From contig DATKSK010000018.1 of the NCBI GenBank assembly GCA_035531755.1, positions 1-64,000 on the forward strand: a stretch of DNA of 64,000 nt, in the 5' to 3' direction. Position numbers and translations under genes: made by a program. The stretch is from Acidimicrobiales bacterium. GTDB taxonomy: Bacteria; Actinomycetota; Acidimicrobiia; Acidimicrobiales; UBA8190. Below the pieces are notes generated by a model, which saw only the letters and a list, made by a program, of their open reading frames with translations, did not search any database and was not told the DNA's origin. Every line of letters starts with the position of its first letter. Positions within the stretch are counted from its first letter, which is position 1. Shown here one piece after another: positions 34,389 to 42,698 of the stretch.

Positions 34389-35165
34389 ATGGCTGAAACA
34401 GTGCTGTACCGGCGACGTGGCCACGTGGTCACCATCACCTACAACCGCCCGGAGGCGCTCAACGCCGTCAACGGCGAGCTGCGCGCCGATCTCAACGCCG
34501 CCTTCGCCCGCTTCCGCGACGAGGAGGAGGCCTGGGTGGGGATCGTCACCGGCTCGGGGCGTGCCTTCTGCGCCGGAGCCGACCTGCGCGACGGCACCGG
34601 GTCGACGGGCGCGTTCGCGGGCACCTTCTGGGAGAAGCCCACCCTCAACTCGTTCGAGAGCGGGTGGGAGATCCACAAGCCCGTCATCGCCGCTGTGAAC
34701 GGGCACTGCCTGGGGTACGGGCTCACCCTGGTGACGTGGTGCGACTTCGTCCTGGCGAGCGACCGGGCGAGCTTCGGCTACCCCGAAGTCCGCCTCGGCA
34801 TCCCCGCCATGGTGGGCGCCATCCGGCTTCCCCAGAAGGTGGCGTGGGCCGATGCCATGGAGCTGCTGCTCACCGGCGAGCGCGTGGACGCCGAGCACGC
34901 CCGGCGGATCGGCCTCGTGTGGCGGGTGGTCCCCCACGACGACCTCATGACCGAGGCGGAGGCGCTCGCCGACCGCCTGGTGGCGGGGGCGCCGCTGGCG
35001 CAGCGGGCCATGAAGGAGATCGCCGGGCGCGCCGCCCACCTCCCGGTGCTCGAGGCCATCCGGTTCGGCGAGACCATGCGGACCGTCGTGGGGGCCACCG
35101 CCGACGCCGCCGAGGGCCTCACCGCCGCCGCCGAGCGCCGCCCGCCGCGCTGGGCGGGGCGCTGA
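34389..35165 (+). CDS. Enoyl-CoA hydratase/isomerase family protein
   Basis: 258 residues, the usual crotonase length. Conserved pieces are TYNRPEALNAVNGELR, the oxyanion strand GSGRAFCAGADLR, and the second site VNGHCLGYGLTLV. The catalytic Glu lies in YPEVRLGIPAMVGA. A typical C-terminal hexamer helix (LAQRAMKEIAGRA) follows. The substrate is probably a fatty or branched acyl-CoA. The chosen ATG gives MAETVLYRRRG, with an adjacent TACGGT box. It is single and follows the phospholipase gene by 97 bases. Confidence 0.85.
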   Translation: MAETVLYRRRGHVVTITYNRPEALNAVNGELRADLNAAFARFRDEEEAWVGIVTGSGRAFCAGADLRDGTGSTGAFAGTFWEKPTLNSFESGWEIHKPVIAAVNGHCLGYGLTLVTWCDFVLASDRASFGYPEVRLGIPAMVGAIRLPQKVAWADAMELLLTGERVDAEHARRIGLVWRVVPHDDLMTEAEALADRLVAGAPLAQRAMKEIAGRAAHLPVLEAIRFGETMRTVVGATADAAEGLTAAAERRPPRWAGR

Positions 35166-35297
35166 GGCGCGGAAATCCCCAATCTTGAGGAGGCGATCGC
35201 CGCGGCGCCTTCCTAGCCTCGAAGCCGGTACGGCCGTGTCGGTCATCTAGGGTCGCGGCCACGGGCGACCTCTCGTCGCCAGTTGGGGGGTGTCGGT

Positions 35298-36752
35298 ATG
35301 AGGGGGAGCGCAGGAGCGAAGCGGACAGGCGTGCTCGTCCGGGTGGTCGGCGCCCTGGCGCTCGGGGCCGGTGTGCTGTCGGCAGGGGCCCAGCGCGCCG
35401 ACGCCTTCCCGACCCTGCTGTACGTCCGGGCATCCATCGGGGTCGACACGGGCAACTGCCAGACCAGCACGACGCCGTGCCAGACCATTTCGTACGCCCT
35501 GACGCAGGCGCCCGTGGGGGCGATGATCGTGGTGGGCGACGGCACCTATCCGGAGCAGCTCACCATCTCGCAGAGCGTCACCATCTTCGGCAACGGGGCC
35601 AGGACCGTCATCGAGCCCACGAGCCTGCCCTCGTCGGGCACCGACCCCGACAGCGCCACGCCCCAGGACTACGTCGTGGGAGTCACCCCCGGCACGACGG
35701 GCGTGATCCTGAAGAACCTCGCGGTGAGCGGCGCCGGCGCGGCCTCGACGTTCACGAGCTGTGCCGACAACTTCGTCGGGGTGTACTTCCACGACGCCAG
35801 CGGCGGCATCGGCTCGGTCCGGGTGTCGGGGATGCAGCTCCCCTCGGGCTTGGGGACGTGCGCCAAAGGGAGCGGCATCTTCGTGGCGAGCGACGCGGGG
35901 CACACCTCGACGGTGAGCATCTCGCACACCTCGGTGAGCGGCTACCAGCAGAACGGCATCACCTGCGACGACGCCGGCACGTCGTGCACGGTGGTGCTCT
36001 CCGCGGTCAGGGGGTCGGGTACCGCCAGCCTGGTCTCCCAGAACGGCATCGAGGTGCACGGGGCCTCGGCGTCGATCACCGGCACCGGGGTCGCGGGCAA
36101 TTCCTTCAAGGGAGGCGGTGCGGGCAACCAGGGCCACGGGCTGTACCTGCTCAACGCCGGGACGCTGCTGGTGAAGCAGAACAGGCTGTGGTCGAACGAC
36201 GTCGACCTGTATGCCGGCGAGGTGCCGGCGCTGGGCCTCGTGCCACCCACCACCGGGGCATGGTCGATCGTGCACAACGGGGCGTCCTTCGCCACCGACG
36301 ACACCGCCGGGGGCTCGGCCGGTGACGGCTACGGCGACGGGATCGTCATCGACAGCACGTCGAACACGGTCCAGGTCACCCGCAACATCACCAAGGGCGA
36401 CGCCGACTTCGGCATCGCCCTGCTCGGCGCCACCGGGGTGGCGGTCACGCGCAACATCGAGGTCCTCGACTACAACGGCCTGTACGTGGGAGGCCCCGGG
36501 AGCGCGGTCAGCGCCAGCACGGGGAACACCCTGTCGATGAACGACGCCAAGCACAACCACCACGACGGGATCGCCGCCGACGTCGGCACCACCGAGTCGG
36601 GGAACACCTTCACGTCGGACAAGGGTGAGTTCAACCAGGCGGTGCAGATGGTCGACCTGTCGACCGGCGCCGGGACGGCGAAGACCGCCAACACCTGGAC
36701 CGGCAACAAGTGCCACCACGGCCCGAGGAGCAGCCCCACCGGCCTCTGCTGA
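35298..36752 (+). CDS. Secreted right-handed beta-helix protein
   Basis: 484 residues. A signal peptide (LVRVVGALALGAGVLSAGA) ends near RADA. The mature protein opens with LYVRASIGVDTGNCQTS, PCQTISYALTQAPVGAMIVVGDGTYPEQLT, the classic start of parallel beta-helix (DUF1565/PbH1) proteins. Rungs follow with repeated hydrophobic-Asn-Gly patterns. Five to six scattered Cys may form disulfides. It is related in fold to pectate lyases and polysaccharide-binding proteins, but no catalytic Asp cluster is obvious. ATG 35298 has a GGGGGG tract upstream. A TAGGGT box (35249-35254) may be its promoter. Confidence 0.8.
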   Translation: MRGSAGAKRTGVLVRVVGALALGAGVLSAGAQRADAFPTLLYVRASIGVDTGNCQTSTTPCQTISYALTQAPVGAMIVVGDGTYPEQLTISQSVTIFGNGARTVIEPTSLPSSGTDPDSATPQDYVVGVTPGTTGVILKNLAVSGAGAASTFTSCADNFVGVYFHDASGGIGSVRVSGMQLPSGLGTCAKGSGIFVASDAGHTSTVSISHTSVSGYQQNGITCDDAGTSCTVVLSAVRGSGTASLVSQNGIEVHGASASITGTGVAGNSFKGGGAGNQGHGLYLLNAGTLLVKQNRLWSNDVDLYAGEVPALGLVPPTTGAWSIVHNGASFATDDTAGGSAGDGYGDGIVIDSTSNTVQVTRNITKGDADFGIALLGATGVAVTRNIEVLDYNGLYVGGPGSAVSASTGNTLSMNDAKHNHHDGIAADVGTTESGNTFTSDKGEFNQAVQMVDLSTGAGTAKTANTWTGNKCHHGPRSSPTGLC

Positions 36753-36784
36753 TCACCCGGGGACCCGAGCCACCCCGGGGGGTC

Positions 36785-36832
36785 GGGGTACTCGGGGAGC
36801 GGGGTACTCGGGGAGCGGGTTACTCGGGGAGC
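36785..36832. repeat. 16-bp tandem array, three units, over a stop codon
   Basis: Three units of GGGGTACTCGGGGAGC. On the minus strand the first unit carries the PLPE end and TAA stop of the GAF protein gene; the other two follow it downstream. Only the base that makes the stop differs between units. Confidence 0.9.
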
Positions 36833-37563
36833 GGGCGCCCCGAGAGCGCCGAGCCGAGCTGGTCGGCGAGCGCCACGGCGACGACGCACCGCTCCGGGGA
36901 GATCGGCACGGTCGGGGTGGGCGTGAGGATGAACGTGCCGAGCACCTTCCCCTTCCCCCGGACAGGGAGCTCGACCTGCCTGGTGGGCAGTCCCATCAAC
37001 CTGGTCGGCCACCGGACGGGATTGAGCCGCACCGTGCCGTCCGGGTCGATCCAGGCCCCCTTCCCCGACGGGGGGTCCCAGACGAAGCGGCAGTCCTGCA
37101 GCGACAGCAGCTCGCGCAGCTCGGCCGCCACCGCCATGAGGACGAAATCCGGCTCCTCACCGCCCGCGATCCGCTCGCCCATGTCGTGGATGCGAGCCAG
37201 CTCGTGGCGTCCCTCGGCGGCCGCCTCCCGGTGCTCGCGTCCCCGGGCCGCCATCTCGCCCACGAGCAGCCCGACGGCCACGAACAGCACTTCGGTGGTG
37301 ATGTCGGTCTGGCTGCTGATGCGGAACGACTCGTACGGTCGGGTGAGGAAGAAGTCGAACGACGCCGCCGAGACCAGGGCGGCCGCGGCCGCCGGCCCCC
37401 GCAGGCCCGCCGAGGCGACGGCCACGGTCACGACCACGAGGATCAACGCCGCGTTGGCCGCGGACAGATGGCCCCGCGCGGGGATCAGGGCGGCGCTCAT
37501 CGCGAGGGGGGCGGCGATCGCCAACGACCAGACCAGGGTGGAGTGCCGGTGCCCGGGAGCCAT
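36820..37563 (-). CDS. DUF4118 (KdpD-like) membrane domain plus GAF protein
   Basis: 247 residues. Four membrane segments in the first ~100 residues match the DUF4118 module found in KdpD and related sensors, including ALVSAASFDFFLTRPYESF. A short linker helix precedes a GAF-like domain (about 125-240; RFVWDPPSGKGAWIDPDG and VLGTFILTPTP). There is no histidine kinase core, so this is a stand-alone sensor module. KdpD senses potassium or turgor. The gene follows the KimA-like permease by only six bases, so a linked potassium role is plausible. GTG 37566 or ATG 37563 may be the start. Confidence 0.75.
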   Translation of the reverse strand: MAPGHRHSTLVWSLAIAAPLAMSAALIPARGHLSAANAALILVVVTVAVASAGLRGPAAAAALVSAASFDFFLTRPYESFRISSQTDITTEVLFVAVGLLVGEMAARGREHREAAAEGRHELARIHDMGERIAGGEEPDFVLMAVAAELRELLSLQDCRFVWDPPSGKGAWIDPDGTVRLNPVRWPTRLMGLPTRQVELPVRGKGKVLGTFILTPTPTVPISPERCVVAVALADQLGSALSGRPLPE

Positions 37564-37569
37564 CACTCG

Positions 37570-39963
37570 TCAGTGGGCGGGCGATGGCTCGGAGGTGGAG
37601 AGCAACTCGTAGAGCGGGTTGATCATGGCGAGCTTGCCCTCGTGCTTGCCCACCCGCGCCTCCGCCGTGAGCTCGACGCCGCTGCGAATTCCGGGGATGG
37701 ACCGCCGCCCCAGGAAGACCAGGGTGATGGCCTCGCCGCTGCCGTCGACGACGACACACTCCAAGGTGGGCACGCCCGACCACGGCTGGACGCGCAGCGT
37801 CTTCACCCGTCCGGCGATGCGCGCCTGGTGTCGCCACTGCAGGTCGGACACCGGGGTCGTCCCGGGGCGGGGTGCCGACGCCGGCCGCAGGCCGTCGGAT
37901 CGGCGCTGGCCTGCGGGTTGCGGCGGACGGTCGACGCGTGAGAGCGCGTCATGCGAACGGCGGTCGTCGATGCCGGGAGCGACGAGGAACGGGACGATCG
38001 TCGCGTTCACATGGGACAGCTGGCTGACGATGTCCACGATGCGGTCGGCCGTCTGGTCGTGGAGGATGCGGCGCCACGCCTTGCCGTAGGACCGGCGCGG
38101 CAGCAGGATGCTGACCTCGGTCTCGCCGTCGGCGAGCTCGGCCGCCAACTCGAGCGCGGCCCGGCCCAGCCGGCGGTCCGGGCAGTCGACGACGTCGAGG
38201 GGCAGCCGGGTCAGGCCCACCTGCTGCCACCGCTCGATGAGCAGCTCGGCCCGGCGATTGTCGATGTTGAAGTGCACGGCCCGCAGGTCGTCGGGCATCA
38301 GGGTGCGGGCGTACTGGATGGCCCGGGCGGCGGCCAGGTCGATCCGGTCGATCAGGACGACGACGACGTGGCGACGCAGGATACGGGCTTCGCAGGCCTG
38401 GACGGCGGCTCCCTCTTCGAGGACGACGTCCTCCACGCGGTATTGCCGGTTCGTCCGCACCAGGGCGTAGACGAGGAGCGGCATGACGACGACGACGACC
38501 CAGGCGCCCTGGCTGAACTCGGCCACGGCGAAGACCACCACGACGACCAGGCACACGACCGCGGCGACGGCATTGACCGCCACGCTCTTGCGCCAGTGCT
38601 GCTCGCGGTGGGTCAGGTGGTGCTTGACCATGCCCGCGCCGGCCATCGTGAAGCCCGTGAACACCCCGATGGCGTACATGGGGATCAGCGCCGCCACCTT
38701 CGCCCCCGTGGCGAGCAGGAGGGCGATCGACGCCACCGCCAGGAGGATGATGCCGTTGGAGAAGACCAGGCGATGCCCCCGGACCGTCAACATGCGGGGC
38801 AGGAACGAGTCCTCGGCCACGAAGCTCACCAGGAAGGGGAAGCCGGTGAAGCTGGTGTTGGCCGCGAGGATCAGGATCAACGCCGTCGCCGCCTGCAAGG
38901 TGTAGAAGAGCGCGTGCCCCAGGGCACTCGTGCCGTAGACGAGCTTCCCGACCTCGGCGACCACGGTCGGGGTGCCCGAGGAGAACGGCACGGCGTGGGT
39001 GAAGGCGGCGAGCAACGACACCCCCAGGAACATCACGCCGAGGATGGTGCTCATGAGGACGAGCGTCGTGCGGGCGTTGCGGGCCTGGGGGTCGCGGAAG
39101 ATGCTGACCCCGTTGGAGATGGCCTCGGTGCCGGTCATCGCCGAGCTGCCGTTGGCGAACGCCCGGAGGATGTAGAAGACCGACACGCCCAGGAGCAGCC
39201 CCCCGCCGGTGTGCCCGAGCGGCATCGTCTCGTGCGTCCGGGGTGCGTGGCCGAGGCCGCCCGCGGCGGCGTGCACCAGGCCGATCACGATGAGGGCTGC
39301 CATGTTGGCGATGAAGAAGTACGTGGGGATGGCGAAGACGCGTCCCGCCTCGCGGATCCCCCGAAGGTTGCCGAAGGCGAGGAGGACCACGAAGAAGATG
39401 GACAAGGGCACGGCCGCGCGTTTCATCGCCGGGGCGGCCGAGATGATGGCGTCCGCGCCGGCGGCCACCGAGACCGCCACGGTGATGGTGTAACTGATGA
39501 GCAAGGCGGCCCCGGCCACCTGCGCCACGTTCGGGCCGAAGTTGTCGCGGCTCACGACGTACGAGCCCCCCGCTTTGGGGTAGGACCGGACGACGTCGCG
39601 GTAGCAGATCGTGACCACGGCGAGGACGGCCAGGATGGCGGCCGTGATGGGCGTCACCAACGAGAACGCCGCCAGCCCGCCGATCGGCACCAGGATCCGC
39701 AGGATCTCCTCGCTCGCATAGGCGGAGGAGGACATGACGTCGGAGGACAGCACCGCCAGCGCCGTGGGTTTGCCCAGGCGCTGGCGGTGGAGCTGGTCGG
39801 TCACCAGGGGTGGGCCCAGCAGGACCCGCTTGACCCGGTAGCTCAAGCGCTCGGGGAGGCTGGCGGTCAGGGTCGTGTCGGTCCGGGACGGGGACTTCGT
39901 GAGGACCGGCTCGGGCCGCAGCCGGGTGTCGGTATCGGTCGTCTCACCCCGAGCCACGTCCAT
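37570..39963 (-). CDS. KimA-like APC permease fused to C-terminal OB-fold domain
   Basis: 797 residues. About twelve membrane helices span residues 60-510. The N-terminal motif LSSDVMSSSAYASEEIL and the Asp/Ser-rich helix resemble the KimA (YdaO) family of potassium-proton symporters. A cytosolic domain of about 180 residues follows. The last ~90 residues form an OB-fold: RIAGRVKTLRVQ, then GVPTLECVVVDGSGEAITLVFLGRR and INPLYELL. That domain matches the small OB-fold proteins that lie near trkA genes in actinobacteria (for example M. tuberculosis Rv2694c), where the KimA-like permease is a separate gene. In B. subtilis KimA is inhibited by cyclic di-AMP. ATG 39963. Confidence 0.8.
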   Translation of the reverse strand: MDVARGETTDTDTRLRPEPVLTKSPSRTDTTLTASLPERLSYRVKRVLLGPPLVTDQLHRQRLGKPTALAVLSSDVMSSSAYASEEILRILVPIGGLAAFSLVTPITAAILAVLAVVTICYRDVVRSYPKAGGSYVVSRDNFGPNVAQVAGAALLISYTITVAVSVAAGADAIISAAPAMKRAAVPLSIFFVVLLAFGNLRGIREAGRVFAIPTYFFIANMAALIVIGLVHAAAGGLGHAPRTHETMPLGHTGGGLLLGVSVFYILRAFANGSSAMTGTEAISNGVSIFRDPQARNARTTLVLMSTILGVMFLGVSLLAAFTHAVPFSSGTPTVVAEVGKLVYGTSALGHALFYTLQAATALILILAANTSFTGFPFLVSFVAEDSFLPRMLTVRGHRLVFSNGIILLAVASIALLLATGAKVAALIPMYAIGVFTGFTMAGAGMVKHHLTHREQHWRKSVAVNAVAAVVCLVVVVVFAVAEFSQGAWVVVVVMPLLVYALVRTNRQYRVEDVVLEEGAAVQACEARILRRHVVVVLIDRIDLAAARAIQYARTLMPDDLRAVHFNIDNRRAELLIERWQQVGLTRLPLDVVDCPDRRLGRAALELAAELADGETEVSILLPRRSYGKAWRRILHDQTADRIVDIVSQLSHVNATIVPFLVAPGIDDRRSHDALSRVDRPPQPAGQRRSDGLRPASAPRPGTTPVSDLQWRHQARIAGRVKTLRVQPWSGVPTLECVVVDGSGEAITLVFLGRRSIPGIRSGVELTAEARVGKHEGKLAMINPLYELLSTSEPSPAH

Positions 39964-40162
39964 GGTCTACCCGCTCCCGGGCAGCCGGGCGAGCGCCCGG
40001 CGGCCCCGTCGTACGGCGGTGGCGGCCGCCCGCGACCCACCGCTCTCACAACTCTTCTGTGCCAGAGGTCGGGTCGAGGGGGTTCGTGCCGAAAGAAGAA
40101 GGGTGACGTGCGCTTCGGACCCCGTCGGGACCGATGGAGCGCAGGCACGGGAAGGCAGGAAC

Positions 40163-41590
40163 GTGGCGGGCAGGTGGGTGTCGTCGGGGTGGCAGAGGAC
40201 CGTCGTCGGGGGGGCGGCCGCGGCCGCCCTGGTAGCGGTGATGGTGGCCGGCTCGACGGGGGTGGCCGCCGCCCAGGGCCACGGCCGGGGACAGGACCAC
40301 GGGCGCGGGGCGCACCCGAGCCCGCCGAGAGGGTTCGCGTTCGGACACGTCCTGAAGGGCGTCGTGGCCGCCGACCCGGCCCCCACGTCCACCGGGTTCA
40401 CCCTCGATGCGGTGGGATGCTCGACGCCGCTCGGCCTCGCGCTGACGTCGTCGACGACGTTCGACGAGCTCGGGACCGACAACACCCCCACGGGGGTGGG
40501 GGCGGGGGACCGGGTCGTCGTCACCGTCGACCCGGGCGCGTCGTCGCTGACGGCGGAGTCCGTCACGATCCTGGTGGCACACGTGTCCGGCGCCGTCGCG
40601 TCGATCGGCGCGGGCTCCGTCGTGGTCACCGACGGACAGGGCTTCGACCGCACGGTCGACGTCTCGGGCGCCACCGCGTTCACGCCGGGCGGCACCGCGC
40701 TGTCGACCCTGGTGGTGGGACAGGGAGTCGACGCCTCCGGGCCCGTCGATGCCGACAACGTGTCGCTCGACGCGCTCAGCGTCCACGTCCGTCCCGCTAC
40801 CGCGCCGGAGTCTGCCGCGGCGTCGGCGCGCCATGCCGAGCGCGGCGCGTTGGTGGTGGGCGTGGTCGCGACCACCCCGCCGCCCACGGCCGGTGGCTTC
40901 ACCGTGGACGTCGCCGGCGGCACCGCGCTCGCCGTCAGCGCCACACCGCCGACGACGTACGTCGAGACGGGTGCCACGACGCCGCCCACAGGAGTCGTCT
41001 CCGGTGAGCACGTCGCCGTCCTGCTCACCGGCGACCCCACCGCGAGGACGGCCAAGCGCGTGGTCATCTTCTTGAACCAGCTCGACGGCACCGTCGTCTC
41101 CGTGGCGTCGTCGTCGGTCGTGATCGCCGACCACCAGGGCTTCTGGCGGACCGTCGACGTGAGTGGCGCCACCGCCTACGGGCCGTCGGGCACGTCACTG
41201 GGCTCGCTCGCCGCCGGGGACCACGTGGCGGCGTTCGGGACCGTCGACGTCGACGGCGTGTCGCTCGACGCCCTGTTCGTGCACCGCTTCACCACCCCGG
41301 CTCCCGACTCCGACAGCGCGCACCTCTGGAAGACGACGCCCTCCACCTGCCCGGCCAGCGCGGGCTCCTCGACAGCGGCGGGCATCGACGCCGTTCCTCC
41401 GGGCGAAGGGTCGACCGCGCCCCCACCGGCGACGTTCGGCGGTTCGCGGCCCGGCCGGCCCGGGCCCGGGCACGGCTCCGAGACCACCGCCACGGCGGTC
41501 GAGGTCGGGGGCGGTCGGCCTCGGTCCGACACCTACGGCGGGATCCCATGGCCCGGACCGGGGAGCACGCCCGGCGGCCCGGGCCGGTAG
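40163..41590 (+). CDS. Secreted DUF5666-like repeat protein
   Basis: 475 residues. A signal peptide (VVGGAAAAALVAVMVAGST) ends near VAAAQ. The mature part has four related beta-barrel units in two pairs. Each has a VVATTPPPTAGGFTV-like start, a PTGV..G..V VVLL turn, then VSGAVASIGAGSVVVTDGQG with TVDVSGATAF. This is the DUF5666 pattern of short OB-like repeats. The C-terminal ~100 residues are Pro/Gly/Ser-rich and unstructured. The GTG start at 40163 (GGCAGGA nearby) is chosen because it precedes the signal peptide; an upstream open frame from 39875 is probably noncoding. Function unknown. It is divergent from the KimA-like gene. Confidence 0.7.
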   Translation: MAGRWVSSGWQRTVVGGAAAAALVAVMVAGSTGVAAAQGHGRGQDHGRGAHPSPPRGFAFGHVLKGVVAADPAPTSTGFTLDAVGCSTPLGLALTSSTTFDELGTDNTPTGVGAGDRVVVTVDPGASSLTAESVTILVAHVSGAVASIGAGSVVVTDGQGFDRTVDVSGATAFTPGGTALSTLVVGQGVDASGPVDADNVSLDALSVHVRPATAPESAAASARHAERGALVVGVVATTPPPTAGGFTVDVAGGTALAVSATPPTTYVETGATTPPTGVVSGEHVAVLLTGDPTARTAKRVVIFLNQLDGTVVSVASSSVVIADHQGFWRTVDVSGATAYGPSGTSLGSLAAGDHVAAFGTVDVDGVSLDALFVHRFTTPAPDSDSAHLWKTTPSTCPASAGSSTAAGIDAVPPGEGSTAPPPATFGGSRPGRPGPGHGSETTATAVEVGGGRPRSDTYGGIPWPGPGSTPGGPGR

Positions 41591-41660
41591 ACGCGTCCAC
41601 CGGGCCCGGCAGCAGCGACGGCTGCCGGTGCCCGGAGCGCGTGGTTGGCTGGCTGGCTGG

Positions 41661-41747
41661 CGGAGGAGGTGGGATTCGAACCCACGGTGGCCTTGCGACC
41701 ACAACGGTTTTCGAGACCGTCCGATTCGTCCGCTCTCGCACTCCTCC
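41661..41747 (-). tRNA. tRNA-Ser(CGA)
   Basis: On the minus strand GGAGGAG pairs with CTCCTCC followed by discriminator G. The anticodon arm GACGG-TCTCGAAA-ACCGT has anticodon CGA and reads UCG. A long variable arm (GTGGTCGCAAGGCCAC) and GTTCGAATC T-loop confirm a serine tRNA. The gene is 87 nt and no CCA is encoded. It lies just before tadA in gene order on the minus strand. Confidence 0.97.
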
Positions 41748-41802
41748 CAGCGCCCGGAACAGTAGCCGCCCCTCGTGGTTGCCCGGCGAGGGGCAGGGGC
41801 CG

Positions 41803-42360
41803 TCAGCGCCTCCCGGCGAAGAACGCCGTCAGCAACGAGCCGCACTCCTGCGCGAGGACACCGCCGGTGACGGGGACTTCGTGGTTGAGGCGCGGGTCGG
41901 CGCACAGCTGGTAGAGCGACCCGCACGCGCCGGCCTTGGGGTCCGGCGCTCCGAACACGAGGCGGCCCACCCGCGCCGCCACCAGGGCGCCGGCGCACAT
42001 GGCGCAGGGCTCGAGCGTCACCACCAACGTCACTTCGTCGAGCCGCCAGGTGCCGAGGGCCGCCGCCGCGTCGCGCAGCGCCAGGATCTCGGCGTGCGCC
42101 GTGGGGTCGTGGCGGAGCTCCCGCTCGTTGTGACGGGCGGCGATCCGACGACCGTCGACGACCGCCATCGCGCCCACGGGCACGTCGTCGTGACCGGCCG
42201 CCTCCGCCGCCTCGGCCAGCGCGCCCCGCATGGCCGTGACGTCGTCGAGGACGGTGAACTCCTCGGGTGCGTCGGCGTCGGCGTCGGCCACGGCGAAACG
42301 GTAGGGCAGACGGGAGGCGGGCACCGGATGCACCCGCCTCACCGCCGGTCTCCCCGGCAT
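41803..42360 (-). CDS. tadA: tRNA-specific adenosine deaminase TadA
   Basis: 185 residues. The zinc site is intact: DPTAHAEILALRDAA (HAE) and TLEPCAMCAGALV (PCxxC), with the proton-shuttle Glu in HAE. The tail RVGRLVFGAPDPKAGACGSLYQL matches bacterial TadA, which makes inosine at position 34 of tRNA-Arg(ACG). Start uncertain: ATG 42360 gives a longer N-terminus than usual, and an internal ATG at 42231 (MRGALAEAAEAAG) would give 142 residues. It belongs to the conserved tRNA-Ser, tadA, SRP RNA, dnaX, recR neighbourhood. Confidence 0.9.
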   Translation of the reverse strand: MPGRPAVRRVHPVPASRLPYRFAVADADADAPEEFTVLDDVTAMRGALAEAAEAAGHDDVPVGAMAVVDGRRIAARHNERELRHDPTAHAEILALRDAAAALGTWRLDEVTLVVTLEPCAMCAGALVAARVGRLVFGAPDPKAGACGSLYQLCADPRLNHEVPVTGGVLAQECGSLLTAFFAGRR

Positions 42361-42493
42361 GGGTAGGCGGGCCCCCGGGACGCTACTGGGCCGAACCTGG
42401 GGCAGGAGCCGGAGCTCACGGAGTTGGCTCGGTTCAACCTGTGCCTCTGAGCTGGGTGTTCCCGGAGTGTTCGAGTGGGCGCGGGTGAGTGCG

Positions 42494-42528
42494 ATCTGAG
42501 AGACGACCCGGTCATGGTAGTCTCAGAT
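42494..42528. promoter_or_regulatory. Inverted repeat ATCTGAGA...TCTCAGAT, copy 1
   Basis: A perfect 8-bp inverted repeat with a 19-base spacer. A related TAAGTGAGCCTTA palindrome follows at 42535-42547. The pairing of both elements in each copy suggests paired operators. Confidence 0.55.
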
Positions 42529-42636
42529 ACGAGCTAAGTGAGCCTTACGGCCTTTTAGTCGCAGCTCCGGGCGACCCGACCTACGCCCTGAGCTGGGTGC
42601 TCCCTGATCGCTCGATGGTCTGCGAGTGAGTGCCAG

Positions 42637-42665
42637 CTGAGACCAACTGACCACGGTCGTCTCAG
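42637..42665. promoter_or_regulatory. Inverted repeat CTGAGAC...GTCTCAG, copy 2
   Basis: A perfect 7-bp inverted repeat with 15 bases between, immediately upstream of the probable Fic promoter. The second palindrome TAAATGAGACTTA (42674-42686) sits at the ribosome site. Candidate autoregulatory operator, since the Fic protein has a C-terminal winged helix. Confidence 0.55.
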
Positions 42666-42698
42666 AAACAGGATAAATGAGACTTATGGAGGTTTCCA

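Noticed and set aside
39875-40162. Upstream extension of the DUF5666 protein
   Set aside because: It would place ~96 Arg-rich residues before a well-formed signal peptide and would overlap the divergent KimA-like start region.
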